35,431 bases of DNA from Avoscillospira sp045589035 (GTDB lineage: Bacteria > Bacillota > Clostridia > Oscillospirales > Oscillospiraceae), in the NCBI GenBank assembly GCA_045589035.1, contig JAZNFJ010000008.1:1-35431 (forward strand), written 5' to 3'. How positions within the stretch are numbered: position 1 is the stretch's first letter; each line of letters opens with the position of its first letter. The position numbers and the translations under genes were made by a program. Positions 1 through 7,598 of this stretch are shown here, in pieces. Below the pieces are notes generated by a model, which did not search any database, was not told the origin of the DNA, and worked only from the letters and a program-made list of their open reading frames with translations.

Positions 1-1
1 G

Positions 2-355
2 TCCGATCCCCGCTGCGAACTGATCAAAAAATACTCCATGGAAGTGGCGGAAAAGAACGGTCACAGAGAAGAATTGGATCTGATGATGAAGATTGAGGAA
101 CTGGGTATTCCCATCATCACCAAGATGAAAAATCTCACCACTCCCATCTGTGCCAATGTGGACCTGTATTCCGGTCTGATCTACAATTTCCTGAACATTC
201 CTCCGGAACTGTTCACCCCCCTGTTCGCCATCGCCCGGATCTCCGGCTGGTGCGCCAACCGCATGGAAGAAGTGCTGACCTGTAACCGTATCCACCGCCC
301 GGCCTACCGCGCCAAGCAGCTCCATGTTCCCTACGTGGAACTGGCTGACAGATAA
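2..355 (+). CDS. gltA: Citrate synthase, C-terminal part (5' end outside window)
   Basis: This is the last 117 codons of a frame already open at the window edge. Citrate synthase condenses acetyl-CoA with oxaloacetate in the cytoplasm. The visible part holds the conserved stretch CANVDLYSGLIY, then LFTPLFAIARISGW, and the end motif RIHRPAYR, which corresponds to the family's RIIRPAY close to the C-terminus. The Asp of NVD is at the position of the catalytic Asp in known enzymes. The frame stops at TAA 353-355 and a strong terminator follows. Only the C-terminal domain is seen, so citrate and 2-methylcitrate synthase cannot be told apart. The gene symbol is the usual name for the family. Confidence 0.88.
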   Translation, partial: SDPRCELIKKYSMEVAEKNGHREELDLMMKIEELGIPIITKMKNLTTPICANVDLYSGLIYNFLNIPPELFTPLFAIARISGWCANRMEEVLTCNRIHRPAYRAKQLHVPYVELADR

Positions 356-362
356 GAAACCG

Positions 363-395
363 CAAGCAGAGAGGTTGCCTCTCTGCTTGTTTTTT
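363..395 (+). terminator. Rho-independent terminator after citrate synthase
   Basis: A 12-bp perfect stem (363-374 with 378-389) with a 3-nt loop is followed directly by six T. It starts 8 nt after the citrate synthase stop codon. Confidence 0.93.
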
Positions 396-403
396 GGTAT
401 GAT
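375..403 (+). promoter_or_regulatory. Possible recG promoter inside the terminator
   Basis: TTGCCT at 375-380 and TATGAT at 398-403 are spaced by 17 nt, with TGG just before the -10 (extended -10 type). The -35 lies in the second half of the preceding terminator. The transcript would have a very short leader, because the recG ribosome site starts at 411. It is only a consensus match, but no other promoter fits in this short gap. Confidence 0.4.
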
Positions 404-424
404 AACGGAAAGGAGGTGCGGCAA

Positions 425-2467
425 ATGGACTTATATTCCCCGGTAACAAGTTTGCAGGGCATTGGACCTGCCAGAGCCAAACAGCTGAAAGGTCTGAATA
501 TCGAAACTGTTTACGATCTGCTGGCCTATTTCCCCAGAGCCTACGAAGACCGCACCAAGCTGGTTTCCATTGACCAACTGGAGCCGGATCAGCCGGCCTG
601 CTTTGAGGGCATTGTGGTCAAAGGCCCCACCACCTCTCACATCCGCAAAGGACTCAGCCTCACCAAGCTGACGGTGGCGGATCTGACCGGTAAACTCAAT
701 CTGGTCTACTTTAACCAGCCTTATATCGCCGAAAATCTTCGATACGGCGAAACCTATATTTTCTACGGTTCCATTTCCGGTGATTACAGTAATCAGATGC
801 AAAATCCCGCCTGTGAACAGGCCGACCGCCCCGGTGTGCTGACCCGCCGAATCCTGCCCATCTACAGTCTGACTGCCGGTATTTCCAATAAAGTCATGGG
901 CAACTGCATCAACCAGGCATTGCAGGCCTGCGTGGATGCGCTGCCGGAACTGCTGCCCCAAACACTCATTGACCGCTACGGTCTTTGCAGCCAGCGGCAG
1001 GCCTATATGGCCATTCACCGACCGGAAACATGGGAAGCCCTGGAACAGGCCAGAAAGCGGCTGATTTTTGAAGAGTTTTATCTGTTTTCCTGCGGTCTGC
1101 AGCTGATGCGCCACCGCAGAAAAGAGGCATTGACTACCCCCTATGCCCACTTGGACTGCAAAGAATTTTATCATTCCCTGCCCTTTGCGCTTACCGGTGC
1201 GCAAAGCCGTGCCATTGAAGAAATTGCAAGAGATCTCGGCGGCGGCACACCTATGAATCGGCTGTTACAGGGCGATGTGGGCAGTGGTAAGACCATGGTG
1301 GCGGCAGCTGCCGCCTATCTTGCCATCCGCAATGGCAAACAAGTGGCTTTTATGGCACCGACGGAAATTCTGGCAGAACAGCATTACCAGTCCCTCAGCA
1401 AACTGTTTGCAAAATTGGGAATTACCTGCGGATTGCTGACCGGTTCTCTGACTGCTGCGGAAAAACGGCAGGTCAAAGAAGGGCTGTCTACCGGTGAAAT
1501 TCAGCTGGCTGTGGGCACTCATGCACTGCTGACAGAGGATGTGACCTTCCGGGATCTGGATCTGGTCATTGCCGATGAGCAGCACCGCTTTGGTGTCGCC
1601 CAGAGATCGGCTCTGGCGCAGAAAGGACAGCATCCCCATCTGCTGGTCATGTCCGCCACACCCATTCCCCGGACATTGGCGCTGATGGTCTACGGCGATC
1701 TGGATGTATCCGTTCTGGACGAACTGCCGCCCGGCAGACAGGTCATCGATACCTTCCTGGTGGGCGAACCCATGCGCGCCCGGATCAATGCCTTTATCCG
1801 CAAGCATGCTGAAGCCGGCAATCAGGTGTACGTGGTCTGTCCCGCTGTGGAAGAAAGTGAACTGGATGGGCTGAAATCAGCCGAACTTTGGGCAGAAACT
1901 TTGCAAAAGCTCATTTTCCCCGACCTGCGGGTGGGCATGCTCCACGGCAGGCTGAAGGGTGCAGAAAAAGATCGGATCATGGGGCAGTTTGCCCACCATG
2001 AACTGGATATTCTGGTGGCAACCACCGTCATTGAAGTAGGTGTGGATGTGCCCAATGCCACTTTGATCGTCATTGAAAATGCCGACCGCTTCGGTCTGAG
2101 CCAGCTGCATCAGCTGCGGGGCCGTGTAGGACGGGGCAAGGACAAGAGTTACTGCGTGCTGTTCTCTGACAACAAGAACACCGAAACCCTCGCCCGTCTG
2201 AAAGCGCTCTGCAAGACCAACGACGGCTTTGTAATTGCGGAGGAAGATCTGAAACTGCGGGGTCCCGGCGATTTCTTCGGCAGCCGGCAGCACGGTCTGC
2301 CCCAATTCAAAGCCGCCAGTCTGACCTCCGATCTGGAACTCCTCCACCTCGCAAAACAGGCGGCGGAAACCATGCTGGCTGATCCCAATTATATCCATGA
2401 CCCCACCTTCCCGGCTCTGCAGGCTCGAATCCAAAACCTGTTCCGGGAAGATACAACTCTAAACTAA
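425..2467 (+). CDS. recG: ATP-dependent DNA helicase RecG
   Basis: RecG remodels stalled replication forks and branch-migrates Holliday junctions. The 680-residue protein is the normal length for the family. An N-terminal wedge/OB region (about residues 1-230) precedes the superfamily 2 motor: Walker A GDVGSGKT near 283-290, the helicase motif II IADEQHRFG, motif III MSATPIPRTLAL, and the later motifs ATTVIEVGVDVPNA and QLRGRVGRG, with the C-terminal GPGDFFGSRQHG typical of RecG. The start is ATG 425, placed 8 nt after AGGAGG (411-416). A GTG at 416 in the same frame overlaps that ribosome site and is less likely. The gene appears to be transcribed alone, with terminators on both sides. Confidence 0.97.
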   Translation: MDLYSPVTSLQGIGPARAKQLKGLNIETVYDLLAYFPRAYEDRTKLVSIDQLEPDQPACFEGIVVKGPTTSHIRKGLSLTKLTVADLTGKLNLVYFNQPYIAENLRYGETYIFYGSISGDYSNQMQNPACEQADRPGVLTRRILPIYSLTAGISNKVMGNCINQALQACVDALPELLPQTLIDRYGLCSQRQAYMAIHRPETWEALEQARKRLIFEEFYLFSCGLQLMRHRRKEALTTPYAHLDCKEFYHSLPFALTGAQSRAIEEIARDLGGGTPMNRLLQGDVGSGKTMVAAAAAYLAIRNGKQVAFMAPTEILAEQHYQSLSKLFAKLGITCGLLTGSLTAAEKRQVKEGLSTGEIQLAVGTHALLTEDVTFRDLDLVIADEQHRFGVAQRSALAQKGQHPHLLVMSATPIPRTLALMVYGDLDVSVLDELPPGRQVIDTFLVGEPMRARINAFIRKHAEAGNQVYVVCPAVEESELDGLKSAELWAETLQKLIFPDLRVGMLHGRLKGAEKDRIMGQFAHHELDILVATTVIEVGVDVPNATLIVIENADRFGLSQLHQLRGRVGRGKDKSYCVLFSDNKNTETLARLKALCKTNDGFVIAEEDLKLRGPGDFFGSRQHGLPQFKAASLTSDLELLHLAKQAAETMLADPNYIHDPTFPALQARIQNLFREDTTLN

Positions 2468-2493
2468 AAAAGAGCGGCAATGCCGCTCTTTTT
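2467..2493. terminator. Bidirectional terminator between recG and the amidase gene
   Basis: An AAAA-stem-TTTT hairpin with arms 2467-2478 and 2482-2493 around AGAGCGGC/GCCGCTCT. The A-run and T-run flanks let it end recG on the plus strand and the convergent amidase gene on the minus strand. Confidence 0.9.
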
Positions 2494-3236
2494 TATGCTA
2501 CCGGGACCACATATGCCGCGTTGGCATAGCCCTCAATATTATTGTAGATGACAGAGTACCAGTTGCCGCTTTCCCCGGTGATGGTCAGAGGATCTCCGTT
2601 TTCCGCCTGGGTCAGAATGGGTGAATCCGTGGTGGGCAATTCCCGGATATTCAGCCGTCCCCACTGGACGGACACTCTCCCCTGTCTAAGAGGAGAAGGT
2701 TCAATGAAGGGAACGCCGAAATACTCCGTCACGCCCAAGGAAAGCGCCCTTGCAATGGCATCCAGATTGCTCTCGATCCACATGGCATCTTCCCGGTTAT
2801 CATGGTAACCCAGCTCTGCCAGCACAGCCGGCGCAACGGTTCTGCGGACTTCTCCGATATTGAGTGTCGGTAATGCCCGCACCTGCTCCGGCAAGGGATA
2901 GATCGGCTTGAGATTGTCCACCAAAATCTCCGCCATCCGCAGACTGTTGGCACTGCCGGGGTAATAATAAATGTCGATCCCCCGCTGTCTTCCCTCATTT
3001 CCCGGACCGGAAGCATTGGAATGCAGTGCCAGATGGAAATCGTAATTACCGGCATTGGACTCCCGGATGGCAGCAGCGGCATTGCGGTCCGGGTCGTTTC
3101 TGGTCACTTCAATGCCGCTGGCGATCAGATACGGCTCCATACGGTCTGCCAGCAAATTCATCCAGTATTCTTCATTGCCTGTGGTGATGTAGGGGTTAAA
3201 CTCCTGTGTGGAGGGGCTTAAATACAGTCTTGGCAT
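2493..3236 (-). CDS. N-acetylmuramoyl-L-alanine amidase-like protein with C-terminal SH3 domain
   Basis: The 247-residue protein combines an Amidase_3-like domain (about residues 1-175) with a bacterial SH3 domain (about 187-247, core VSVQWGRLNIRELP, ending in GYANAAYVVPV). Family members cut the amide bond between MurNAc and the stem peptide. Conserved zinc/catalytic positions are visible at E22/E23 (GNEEY), H72 (LALHSNAS) and E141 (LAELGYHDN). The family's first His motif DPGHGG is replaced by LSPSTQE, as in a Clostridia subfamily I recall. No signal peptide is visible, so the protein is cytosolic, mother-cell acting or released by lysis. The ribosome site AAAGGTGG precedes ATG 3236. SH3 domains of this kind usually bind cell wall. 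Confidence is good for the family, lower for activity. Confidence 0.85.
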   Translation of the reverse strand: MPRLYLSPSTQEFNPYITTGNEEYWMNLLADRMEPYLIASGIEVTRNDPDRNAAAAIRESNAGNYDFHLALHSNASGPGNEGRQRGIDIYYYPGSANSLRMAEILVDNLKPIYPLPEQVRALPTLNIGEVRRTVAPAVLAELGYHDNREDAMWIESNLDAIARALSLGVTEYFGVPFIEPSPLRQGRVSVQWGRLNIRELPTTDSPILTQAENGDPLTITGESGNWYSVIYNNIEGYANAAYVVPVA

Positions 3237-3257
3237 GAAATCCCACCTTTCTGTTCA

Positions 3258-3286
3258 TATCTATGCAGCAATGTTGTTATTTACAA
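3258..3286 (-). promoter_or_regulatory. Possible promoter of the amidase gene
   Basis: On the minus strand TTGTAA (3286-3281) and TAGATA (3263-3258) are spaced 17 nt apart. Its -35 overlaps the -35 of the plus-strand promoter of the exonuclease gene. The -10 is a weak match. Confidence 0.35.
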
Positions 3287-3308
3287 CCGGCATTGGGCAT
3301 GTTATGAT
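3280..3308 (+). promoter_or_regulatory. Probable promoter of the exonuclease gene
   Basis: TTTACA at 3280-3285 and TATGAT at 3303-3308 are spaced by 17 nt. This leaves about 22 nt between the expected start of transcription and ATG 3338. Confidence 0.55.
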
Positions 3309-3337
3309 AATTGGGTACGAAGAAGGAGCTGTGTAGG

Positions 3338-4294
3338 ATGCAGTACATTGTTCTGGATATGGAATGGAATCAGCCGTGGCCGGGCAGTTATGCGGCAAAA
3401 AAGCCCCTGCCGGTGAAATTCCGCGGTGAGATCATCCAGATCGGTGCTGTCCGTCTGACGGACAGGCAGATCGTGGGGGATGAATTCCAAGTCCTTATCA
3501 AGCCCAAGGTCTATCGAAAACTGAATAAAAAAGTTTCCAGTCTGACCGGCATCAAGGACGCACAGCTGGCACAGTTTGGTGTCCCCTTCCCCGAAGCCAT
3601 GGTACAATTCCGGGAATGGTGCGGCGAAGACTGTGTGTTTCTCACCTGGGGGTTCGATGACATCGGCATCCTCAAGGAGAACATGGCGCTTCACGGACTG
3701 GACGACAGTTGGGTCAACGAATGGTACAATGCCCAGATGATCTACAATGCCCAGACCGATGGCGCAACTGCCCAGAAGGCGCTGAAAACCGCCATGCAGA
3801 TGTCCGGTGTGGAAGCCACCCGCCCTGCCCACGATGCACTGGGCGATGCCTATCATACTGCCATTGTCTGCTCCCGTCTGGATCTGACCCGGGGCATTGC
3901 CGAGTATGGCAGAGCCGTGGAGAAGCACGAAAACGGCTTCAACGGCGCGGAACTGCCCGGTTGTATCGCCCGCAAGGTCTATCACGGCTTTGAGAGCAGA
4001 GAACTGGCCCTGGATACACTGGGTGGAACAGAGAACCTCTGCCCCAAATGTGCGGCAGCCATGACCCATGATAAATGGGTCAGCCAGCAGAACAAGCGAT
4101 ATATGACCATGTCCCGTTGTCCGGAGCATGGCAGTTTCCTCATTCGAGTTCGTCTGATTACGGAAGAAAGCGGCACTTTGAAAGCCAGTCGGCTGATCTA
4201 CGAAGGCGACTCCGAAGCCGCCAAAAACTACGATACGGTAATTGCCAAGCCCAAAGTACGCAAACGCACCACCAGAAAAAAGAAACCGGTTTAA
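3338..4294 (+). CDS. DEDDh-family 3'-5' exonuclease with C-terminal zinc-ribbon-like region
   Basis: The 318-residue protein begins with an RNase T/DnaQ-type exonuclease domain (about 1-185). The family cuts nucleotides from 3' ends with two metal ions. The four acidic ligands and the His are visible: D7 and E9 in VLDMEWNQP, a Asp in GFDDIG at 107/108, then H165 and D170 in HDALGDAYHTA, the DEDDh pattern. A C-terminal segment carries CPKC and later CPEHG, a plausible zinc ribbon that could bind nucleic acid. The start is ATG 3338, with AAGGAG 9 nt upstream; a longer frame from 3311 has no ribosome site. It resembles KapD/sporulation-inhibitor-type exonucleases of Bacillota, but the substrate (RNA or DNA) cannot be told from sequence. 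Confidence 0.85.
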   Translation: MQYIVLDMEWNQPWPGSYAAKKPLPVKFRGEIIQIGAVRLTDRQIVGDEFQVLIKPKVYRKLNKKVSSLTGIKDAQLAQFGVPFPEAMVQFREWCGEDCVFLTWGFDDIGILKENMALHGLDDSWVNEWYNAQMIYNAQTDGATAQKALKTAMQMSGVEATRPAHDALGDAYHTAIVCSRLDLTRGIAEYGRAVEKHENGFNGAELPGCIARKVYHGFESRELALDTLGGTENLCPKCAAAMTHDKWVSQQNKRYMTMSRCPEHGSFLIRVRLITEESGTLKASRLIYEGDSEAAKNYDTVIAKPKVRKRTTRKKKPV

Positions 4295-4300
4295 CACCAA

Positions 4301-4332
4301 CACCCCATAGCCAATGGCTATGGGGTGTTTTC
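4301..4332 (+). terminator. Rho-independent terminator after the exonuclease gene
   Basis: A perfect 12-bp stem (4301-4312 with 4316-4327), 3-nt loop, then TTTTT. It lies 7 nt after the stop codon. Confidence 0.94.
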
Positions 4333-4386
4333 ACATTTCTCCCCTTTTCTCATAAGATAAACTGAGCCGACAATGGTCGGTTTTTT
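4330..4386 (+). promoter_or_regulatory. Promoter and 5'-end stem-loop of the ABC importer operon
   Basis: TTCACA (4330-4335) and TAAGAT (4353-4358) are 17 nt apart and predict a start near 4365. The transcript would then begin almost directly with a 5-bp hairpin (4367-4371 with 4376-4380) followed by six T (4381-4386), just before the ribosome site AAGGGGGG (4387-4394). The hairpin may be a weak attenuator or a 5' stabiliser. No known riboswitch fits in this 35-nt leader. Confidence 0.45.
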
Positions 4387-4400
4387 AAGGGGGGACGCCA

Positions 4401-5159
4401 ATGACCGTCCAATTTGATCACATACAAAAGATATTCCAATCCCCCAACGGAGAAGTGTCTGCCCTGGAGGACGTGACTTTCTCCGTGCGTGAGGGGGATT
4501 TTGTCAGTATCGTCGGACCTTCCGGTTGCGGGAAATCCACCCTCCTGAACATTCTGGCAGGTCTGGAACAGCCTACGGGCGGGCAGGTGCTTCTGGACGG
4601 TGTACCCGTCACAGCCGCCACCGCAGCCGTGGGTTATATGCCCCAGAAAGATCAGCTGTTCGGCTGGCGGACCATCTGGGGCAATGTCATATTGGGTCTG
4701 GAAATACAGGGGCAGAAGGACGAAGCCCATCTGCAGCGGGTTCGTGATCTTCTGCAGCGGTATGGGCTTTCAGAGTTTTCCAAAAAGCTGCCCGGTCAGC
4801 TTTCCGGCGGCATGCGTCAGCGGTGCGCCCTGATTCGCACCCTCGCCACCGACCCCGGATTACTGCTTCTGGATGAGCCTTTCTCTGCTCTGGACTATCA
4901 GACCAGACTTTCTGTTTCCAATGATATTCACCATATCATCCGGCAGGAACAGAAGACCGCCCTGCTGGTCACCCATGATATTTCCGAAGCGGTCAGTATG
5001 TCCGATCGGGTGGTGGTCCTTTCTTCCCGTCCCGGAAGGGTGCAGGCCATTCACGATCTGACGGAATTTGCCGATTTGAGTCCCATGCAGCGACGGGAAC
5101 ACCCGTCCTTTCACCGTTTTTTCAATGCCATATGGAAGGAGTTGGAACTGGTTGACTGA
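4401..5159 (+). CDS. ABC transporter ATP-binding protein (SsuB/TauB/ThiZ type)
   Basis: The 252-residue cytoplasmic ATPase powers the importer made with the next two genes. It shows Walker A GPSGCGKST (39-47), Q-loop YMPQKD, signature LSGGMRQR, Walker B LLLLDEPFSALD and the switch His in VTHDISEA. This architecture and the C-terminal YxEFADLSP-like tail are typical of ATPases for sulfonate, taurine, nitrate or pyrimidine precursors. ATG 4401 follows AAGGGGGG with a 6-nt spacer. Its stop overlaps the start of the permease gene, so the two are translationally coupled. The substrate is not decided by the ATPase. Confidence 0.93.
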   Translation: MTVQFDHIQKIFQSPNGEVSALEDVTFSVREGDFVSIVGPSGCGKSTLLNILAGLEQPTGGQVLLDGVPVTAATAAVGYMPQKDQLFGWRTIWGNVILGLEIQGQKDEAHLQRVRDLLQRYGLSEFSKKLPGQLSGGMRQRCALIRTLATDPGLLLLDEPFSALDYQTRLSVSNDIHHIIRQEQKTALLVTHDISEAVSMSDRVVVLSSRPGRVQAIHDLTEFADLSPMQRREHPSFHRFFNAIWKELELVD

Positions 5160-5964
5160 ATCGCTTTCTTTGGCGCGGCAGGCTTATCTGCAGGCACAAA
5201 AACGCACCCGTTTCCGCGTACATCTGGCGCAAATCCTGCTGCTGATCGGCTTCTTTCTTCTGTGGGAACTGGCTGCACAGCTGAATTGGATCGATTCCTT
5301 TCTGGTCAGCTGTCCCAGCCGTGTATGGCAGACCATCCGTAATCTCTATCTCTCCAAACAGCTGTTTCTCCATGTGGGTGTTTCCTGCCTGGAAACGGTA
5401 GCAGGATTTGTGCTCGGCACCTTACTGGGCGCAGCCATTGCGGTGGCTTTGTGGCTCAGCCCCGGACTGTATCGGGTGCTGGACCCCTATCTGGTGGTTC
5501 TCAACTCCCTGCCAAAGACCGCTTTGGGGCCCATTTTTATCGTCTGGATCGGGGCAGGACCTTCTGCCATCATCGCCATGACCCTCGCCATTTCGCTGGT
5601 GGTGACTATTCTGGAGGTGCACAACGGCTTTCTTTCCACCGATATCGGCAAGCTGCGGCTTATGCAGACCATGGGAGCATCCCGCAGGCAAATTCTCATA
5701 AAACTGGTACTGCCCGCCAACTTCACCACCCTCATCAACGCCCTGAAAGTCAATGTGGGGCTCAGCTGGGTCGGTGTCATCATGGGCGAATTTCTCGTTT
5801 CCCGGGCAGGTCTGGGATATTTGATCGTCTATGGCTCTCAGGTCTTTAAAATGGATCTGGTCATGGCCACGGTCTTACTGCTGGCGGCAGCCGCTGCCGG
5901 TATGTATCAGGGAATACTTTTACTTGAAAAAGTATTAAAAAAACATTTGGGGGTTTCATCATGA
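5152..5964 (+). CDS. ABC transporter permease (SsuC/TauC/ThiX type)
   Basis: The 270-residue inner-membrane protein has about six hydrophobic segments, the first at ILLLIGFFLLWELAA. The EAA-type coupling loop reads MQTMGASRRQILIKLVLP. Segments such as NSLPKTALGPIFIVWIG are typical of the sulfonate/taurine/nitrate permease family. The start chosen is TTG 5152, 10 nt after AAGGAG (5136-5141), giving an 8-nt overlap with the ATPase gene. An in-frame ATG at 5125 would lie upstream of that ribosome site, has no ribosome site of its own and would overlap by 35 nt. The stop overlaps the start of the binding protein (ATGA at 5961). Confidence 0.9.
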   Translation: MTESLSLARQAYLQAQKRTRFRVHLAQILLLIGFFLLWELAAQLNWIDSFLVSCPSRVWQTIRNLYLSKQLFLHVGVSCLETVAGFVLGTLLGAAIAVALWLSPGLYRVLDPYLVVLNSLPKTALGPIFIVWIGAGPSAIIAMTLAISLVVTILEVHNGFLSTDIGKLRLMQTMGASRRQILIKLVLPANFTTLINALKVNVGLSWVGVIMGEFLVSRAGLGYLIVYGSQVFKMDLVMATVLLLAAAAAGMYQGILLLEKVLKKHLGVSS

Positions 5965-6947
5965 AAAAACTGGCAGCCATTTTTCTTGCCGCCTTACTGA
6001 CAGTGGGTCTTATGACCGGCTGTGGTTCCACGGCAGCCGATTCCGTCACTGTCAAAGTCAGTGAAGTGGCACATTCGGTGTTCTACGCACCGCAGTATGT
6101 GGCCATGAGTCAGGGCTTCTTCGCAGAAGAAGGGCTTGACATTGAACTGATCAACGGCGGCGGTGCCGACAAGGTCATGACTTCCGTTCTCACAGGGGAA
6201 GTGGATGTGGGGCTTGCCGGTCCGGAGGCCTGCATCTATGTACTTCTGGAAGGTCGGGAAGATGCACCGCGGATCTTTGCCCAGCTGACCAACTGTGACG
6301 GTGCGTTTCTGGTAGGCCGTACCGACGAAACTTTCAGTTGGGAAAACCTGCGAGGCAAAACCGTCATCGGCGGCAGAAAAGGCGGTGTGCCGGAGATGAC
6401 CTTGGAGTATGTTATGAAGCAGAACGGGGTTGTGCCTCATGTGGATGCGGTGGTGGATACCTCCGTACAGTTCAACATGATGGCAGGCGCCTTCACCGGC
6501 GGCAATGGGGACTATGTAGCCCTCTTTGAGCCCACTGCCACAGAAGTGGAACTGGCAGGTCAGGGCTATGTTCTCTGCTCCATCGGCGCAGAAAGTGGGG
6601 AAATTCCCTATACGGCTTATTTCGCTGCCCAGAGTTTTTTGGACAAAAACCCGGACACAGTTCAGAAATTCACCAATGCCATTGCCAAGGGACAGAAATG
6701 GGTACAGGAGCACTCCGATCTGGAAGTGGCGCAGGCCATTGCCGATCAGTTCCCCGATACGGATATTGCCGTTCTGGAACAGGTTGCGGCCCGTTACCGC
6801 TCCATCGGTGCCTGGAAGACCGATCCCACCATGGATGAGGCAGACTTTTCCCGGCTGATGGATGTCATGGAAAGTGCCGGTGAATTGGATGCCAGAGTGC
6901 CCTTTGCCGACTTTACTACAAACGAATTCGCAGAAGCTGTGCAATAA
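5961..6947 (+). CDS. ABC transporter substrate-binding lipoprotein (NMT1/SsuA-like)
   Basis: The 328-residue protein starts with a lipoprotein signal, a Lys-Lys n-region, a hydrophobic core and lipobox LMTGC (Cys 21), so it should be anchored outside the membrane and feed the neighbouring permease. The mature part has the NMT1/SsuA signature: YAPQYVAMSQGFFAEEGLDI, then ADKVMTSVLTGEVDVGLAGPE and LRGKTVIGGRKGGVPEM. The ligand could be a sulfonate, a pyrimidine precursor of thiamine or another small organic molecule; no adjacent biosynthetic gene or thiamine riboswitch supports one choice. It is the third gene of a tightly coupled operon that ends in a strong terminator. Confidence 0.92.
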   Translation: MKKLAAIFLAALLTVGLMTGCGSTAADSVTVKVSEVAHSVFYAPQYVAMSQGFFAEEGLDIELINGGGADKVMTSVLTGEVDVGLAGPEACIYVLLEGREDAPRIFAQLTNCDGAFLVGRTDETFSWENLRGKTVIGGRKGGVPEMTLEYVMKQNGVVPHVDAVVDTSVQFNMMAGAFTGGNGDYVALFEPTATEVELAGQGYVLCSIGAESGEIPYTAYFAAQSFLDKNPDTVQKFTNAIAKGQKWVQEHSDLEVAQAIADQFPDTDIAVLEQVAARYRSIGAWKTDPTMDEADFSRLMDVMESAGELDARVPFADFTTNEFAEAVQ

Positions 6948-6951
6948 ATAA

Positions 6952-6986
6952 AAAAGATGGGTTTCTCCAGGAGAAACCCATCTTTT
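6952..6986. terminator. Bidirectional terminator between importer and salvage operons
   Basis: A 16-bp perfect stem (6952-6967 with 6971-6986) with a 3-nt loop, A-run on the left and T-run on the right. It can end both the plus-strand ABC operon and the convergent minus-strand six-gene operon. Confidence 0.95.
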
Positions 6987-6992
6987 CCCTAT

Positions 6993-7586
6993 TTACTTCA
7001 CATCTGCGGGCAAAACATCCCGCAGCTTGGCAGGATCGATGACCTGCTCCGGCTCCTGCTCCAGATAGTCCAGAAGCCCATCGGGATCTTCAAAGAAGGC
7101 ATACAACCCGCGGCATTCCGGCCGCAGGAAGCCCTGGGCAATGGCCTGCTCCAGCAACTGCCGCAGAGGCTCATAGTAGCCCTTGGTGTTCAAAATGGCA
7201 ATGCCCTTGTTGTGACGGCCCAGCTGCCGCAAAGTGAGTATTTCAAAGAACTCTTCAAAGGTACCAATACCGCCGGGGGTCATAATAAAAGCATCTGCCC
7301 GGTCTTCCATGATGGCTTTCCGTTCCCGCATGGTGTCTGTGAAAATAAATTCCGTGCACTGCTGATACAGCACACCCTCCACATCAAAGAAACGGGGAGC
7401 CACACCAATGATCCTGCCGCCGCCTTTGGTCATACCGCGGGCAGCTGCACCCATCAGTCCCTTTTCGCCGCCGCCAAAGACCAGTCCGTGCCCCCTCTTT
7501 GCCATGGCATAGCCCAAAGCCTCTCCGGCCTGCAGATAGGCAGCATCGATCTCATTGCTGGATGCACCGTATACGCAAATATTCAT
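6993..7586 (-). CDS. LOG-family protein (nucleoside 5'-monophosphate phosphoribohydrolase-like)
   Basis: The 197-residue protein has the Rossmann-like LOG fold. Visible motifs are FGGGEKGLMG (37-46), the conserved Arg/Lys of MRERK (86-90) and the family signature PGGIGTFEE (104-112). Known members cleave the N-glycosidic bond of nucleoside monophosphates to a base and ribose 5-phosphate; plant homologues activate cytokinins. It is the last gene of the run that begins with deoD, 12 nt after the hydrolase gene, and the context of nucleoside salvage genes fits a role in recycling nucleotides. The ribosome site AAAGGGG precedes ATG 7586. The natural substrate is not determined. Confidence 0.9.
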   Translation of the reverse strand: MNICVYGASSNEIDAAYLQAGEALGYAMAKRGHGLVFGGGEKGLMGAAARGMTKGGGRIIGVAPRFFDVEGVLYQQCTEFIFTDTMRERKAIMEDRADAFIMTPGGIGTFEEFFEILTLRQLGRHNKGIAILNTKGYYEPLRQLLEQAIAQGFLRPECRGLYAFFEDPDGLLDYLEQEPEQVIDPAKLRDVLPADVK

Positions 7587-7598
7587 GCAATCGCCCCT

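Noticed and set aside
4333..4400. A thiamine (THI-box) riboswitch ahead of the ABC operon
   Set aside because: The leader is too short and lacks the CUGAGA and conserved THI-box cores.
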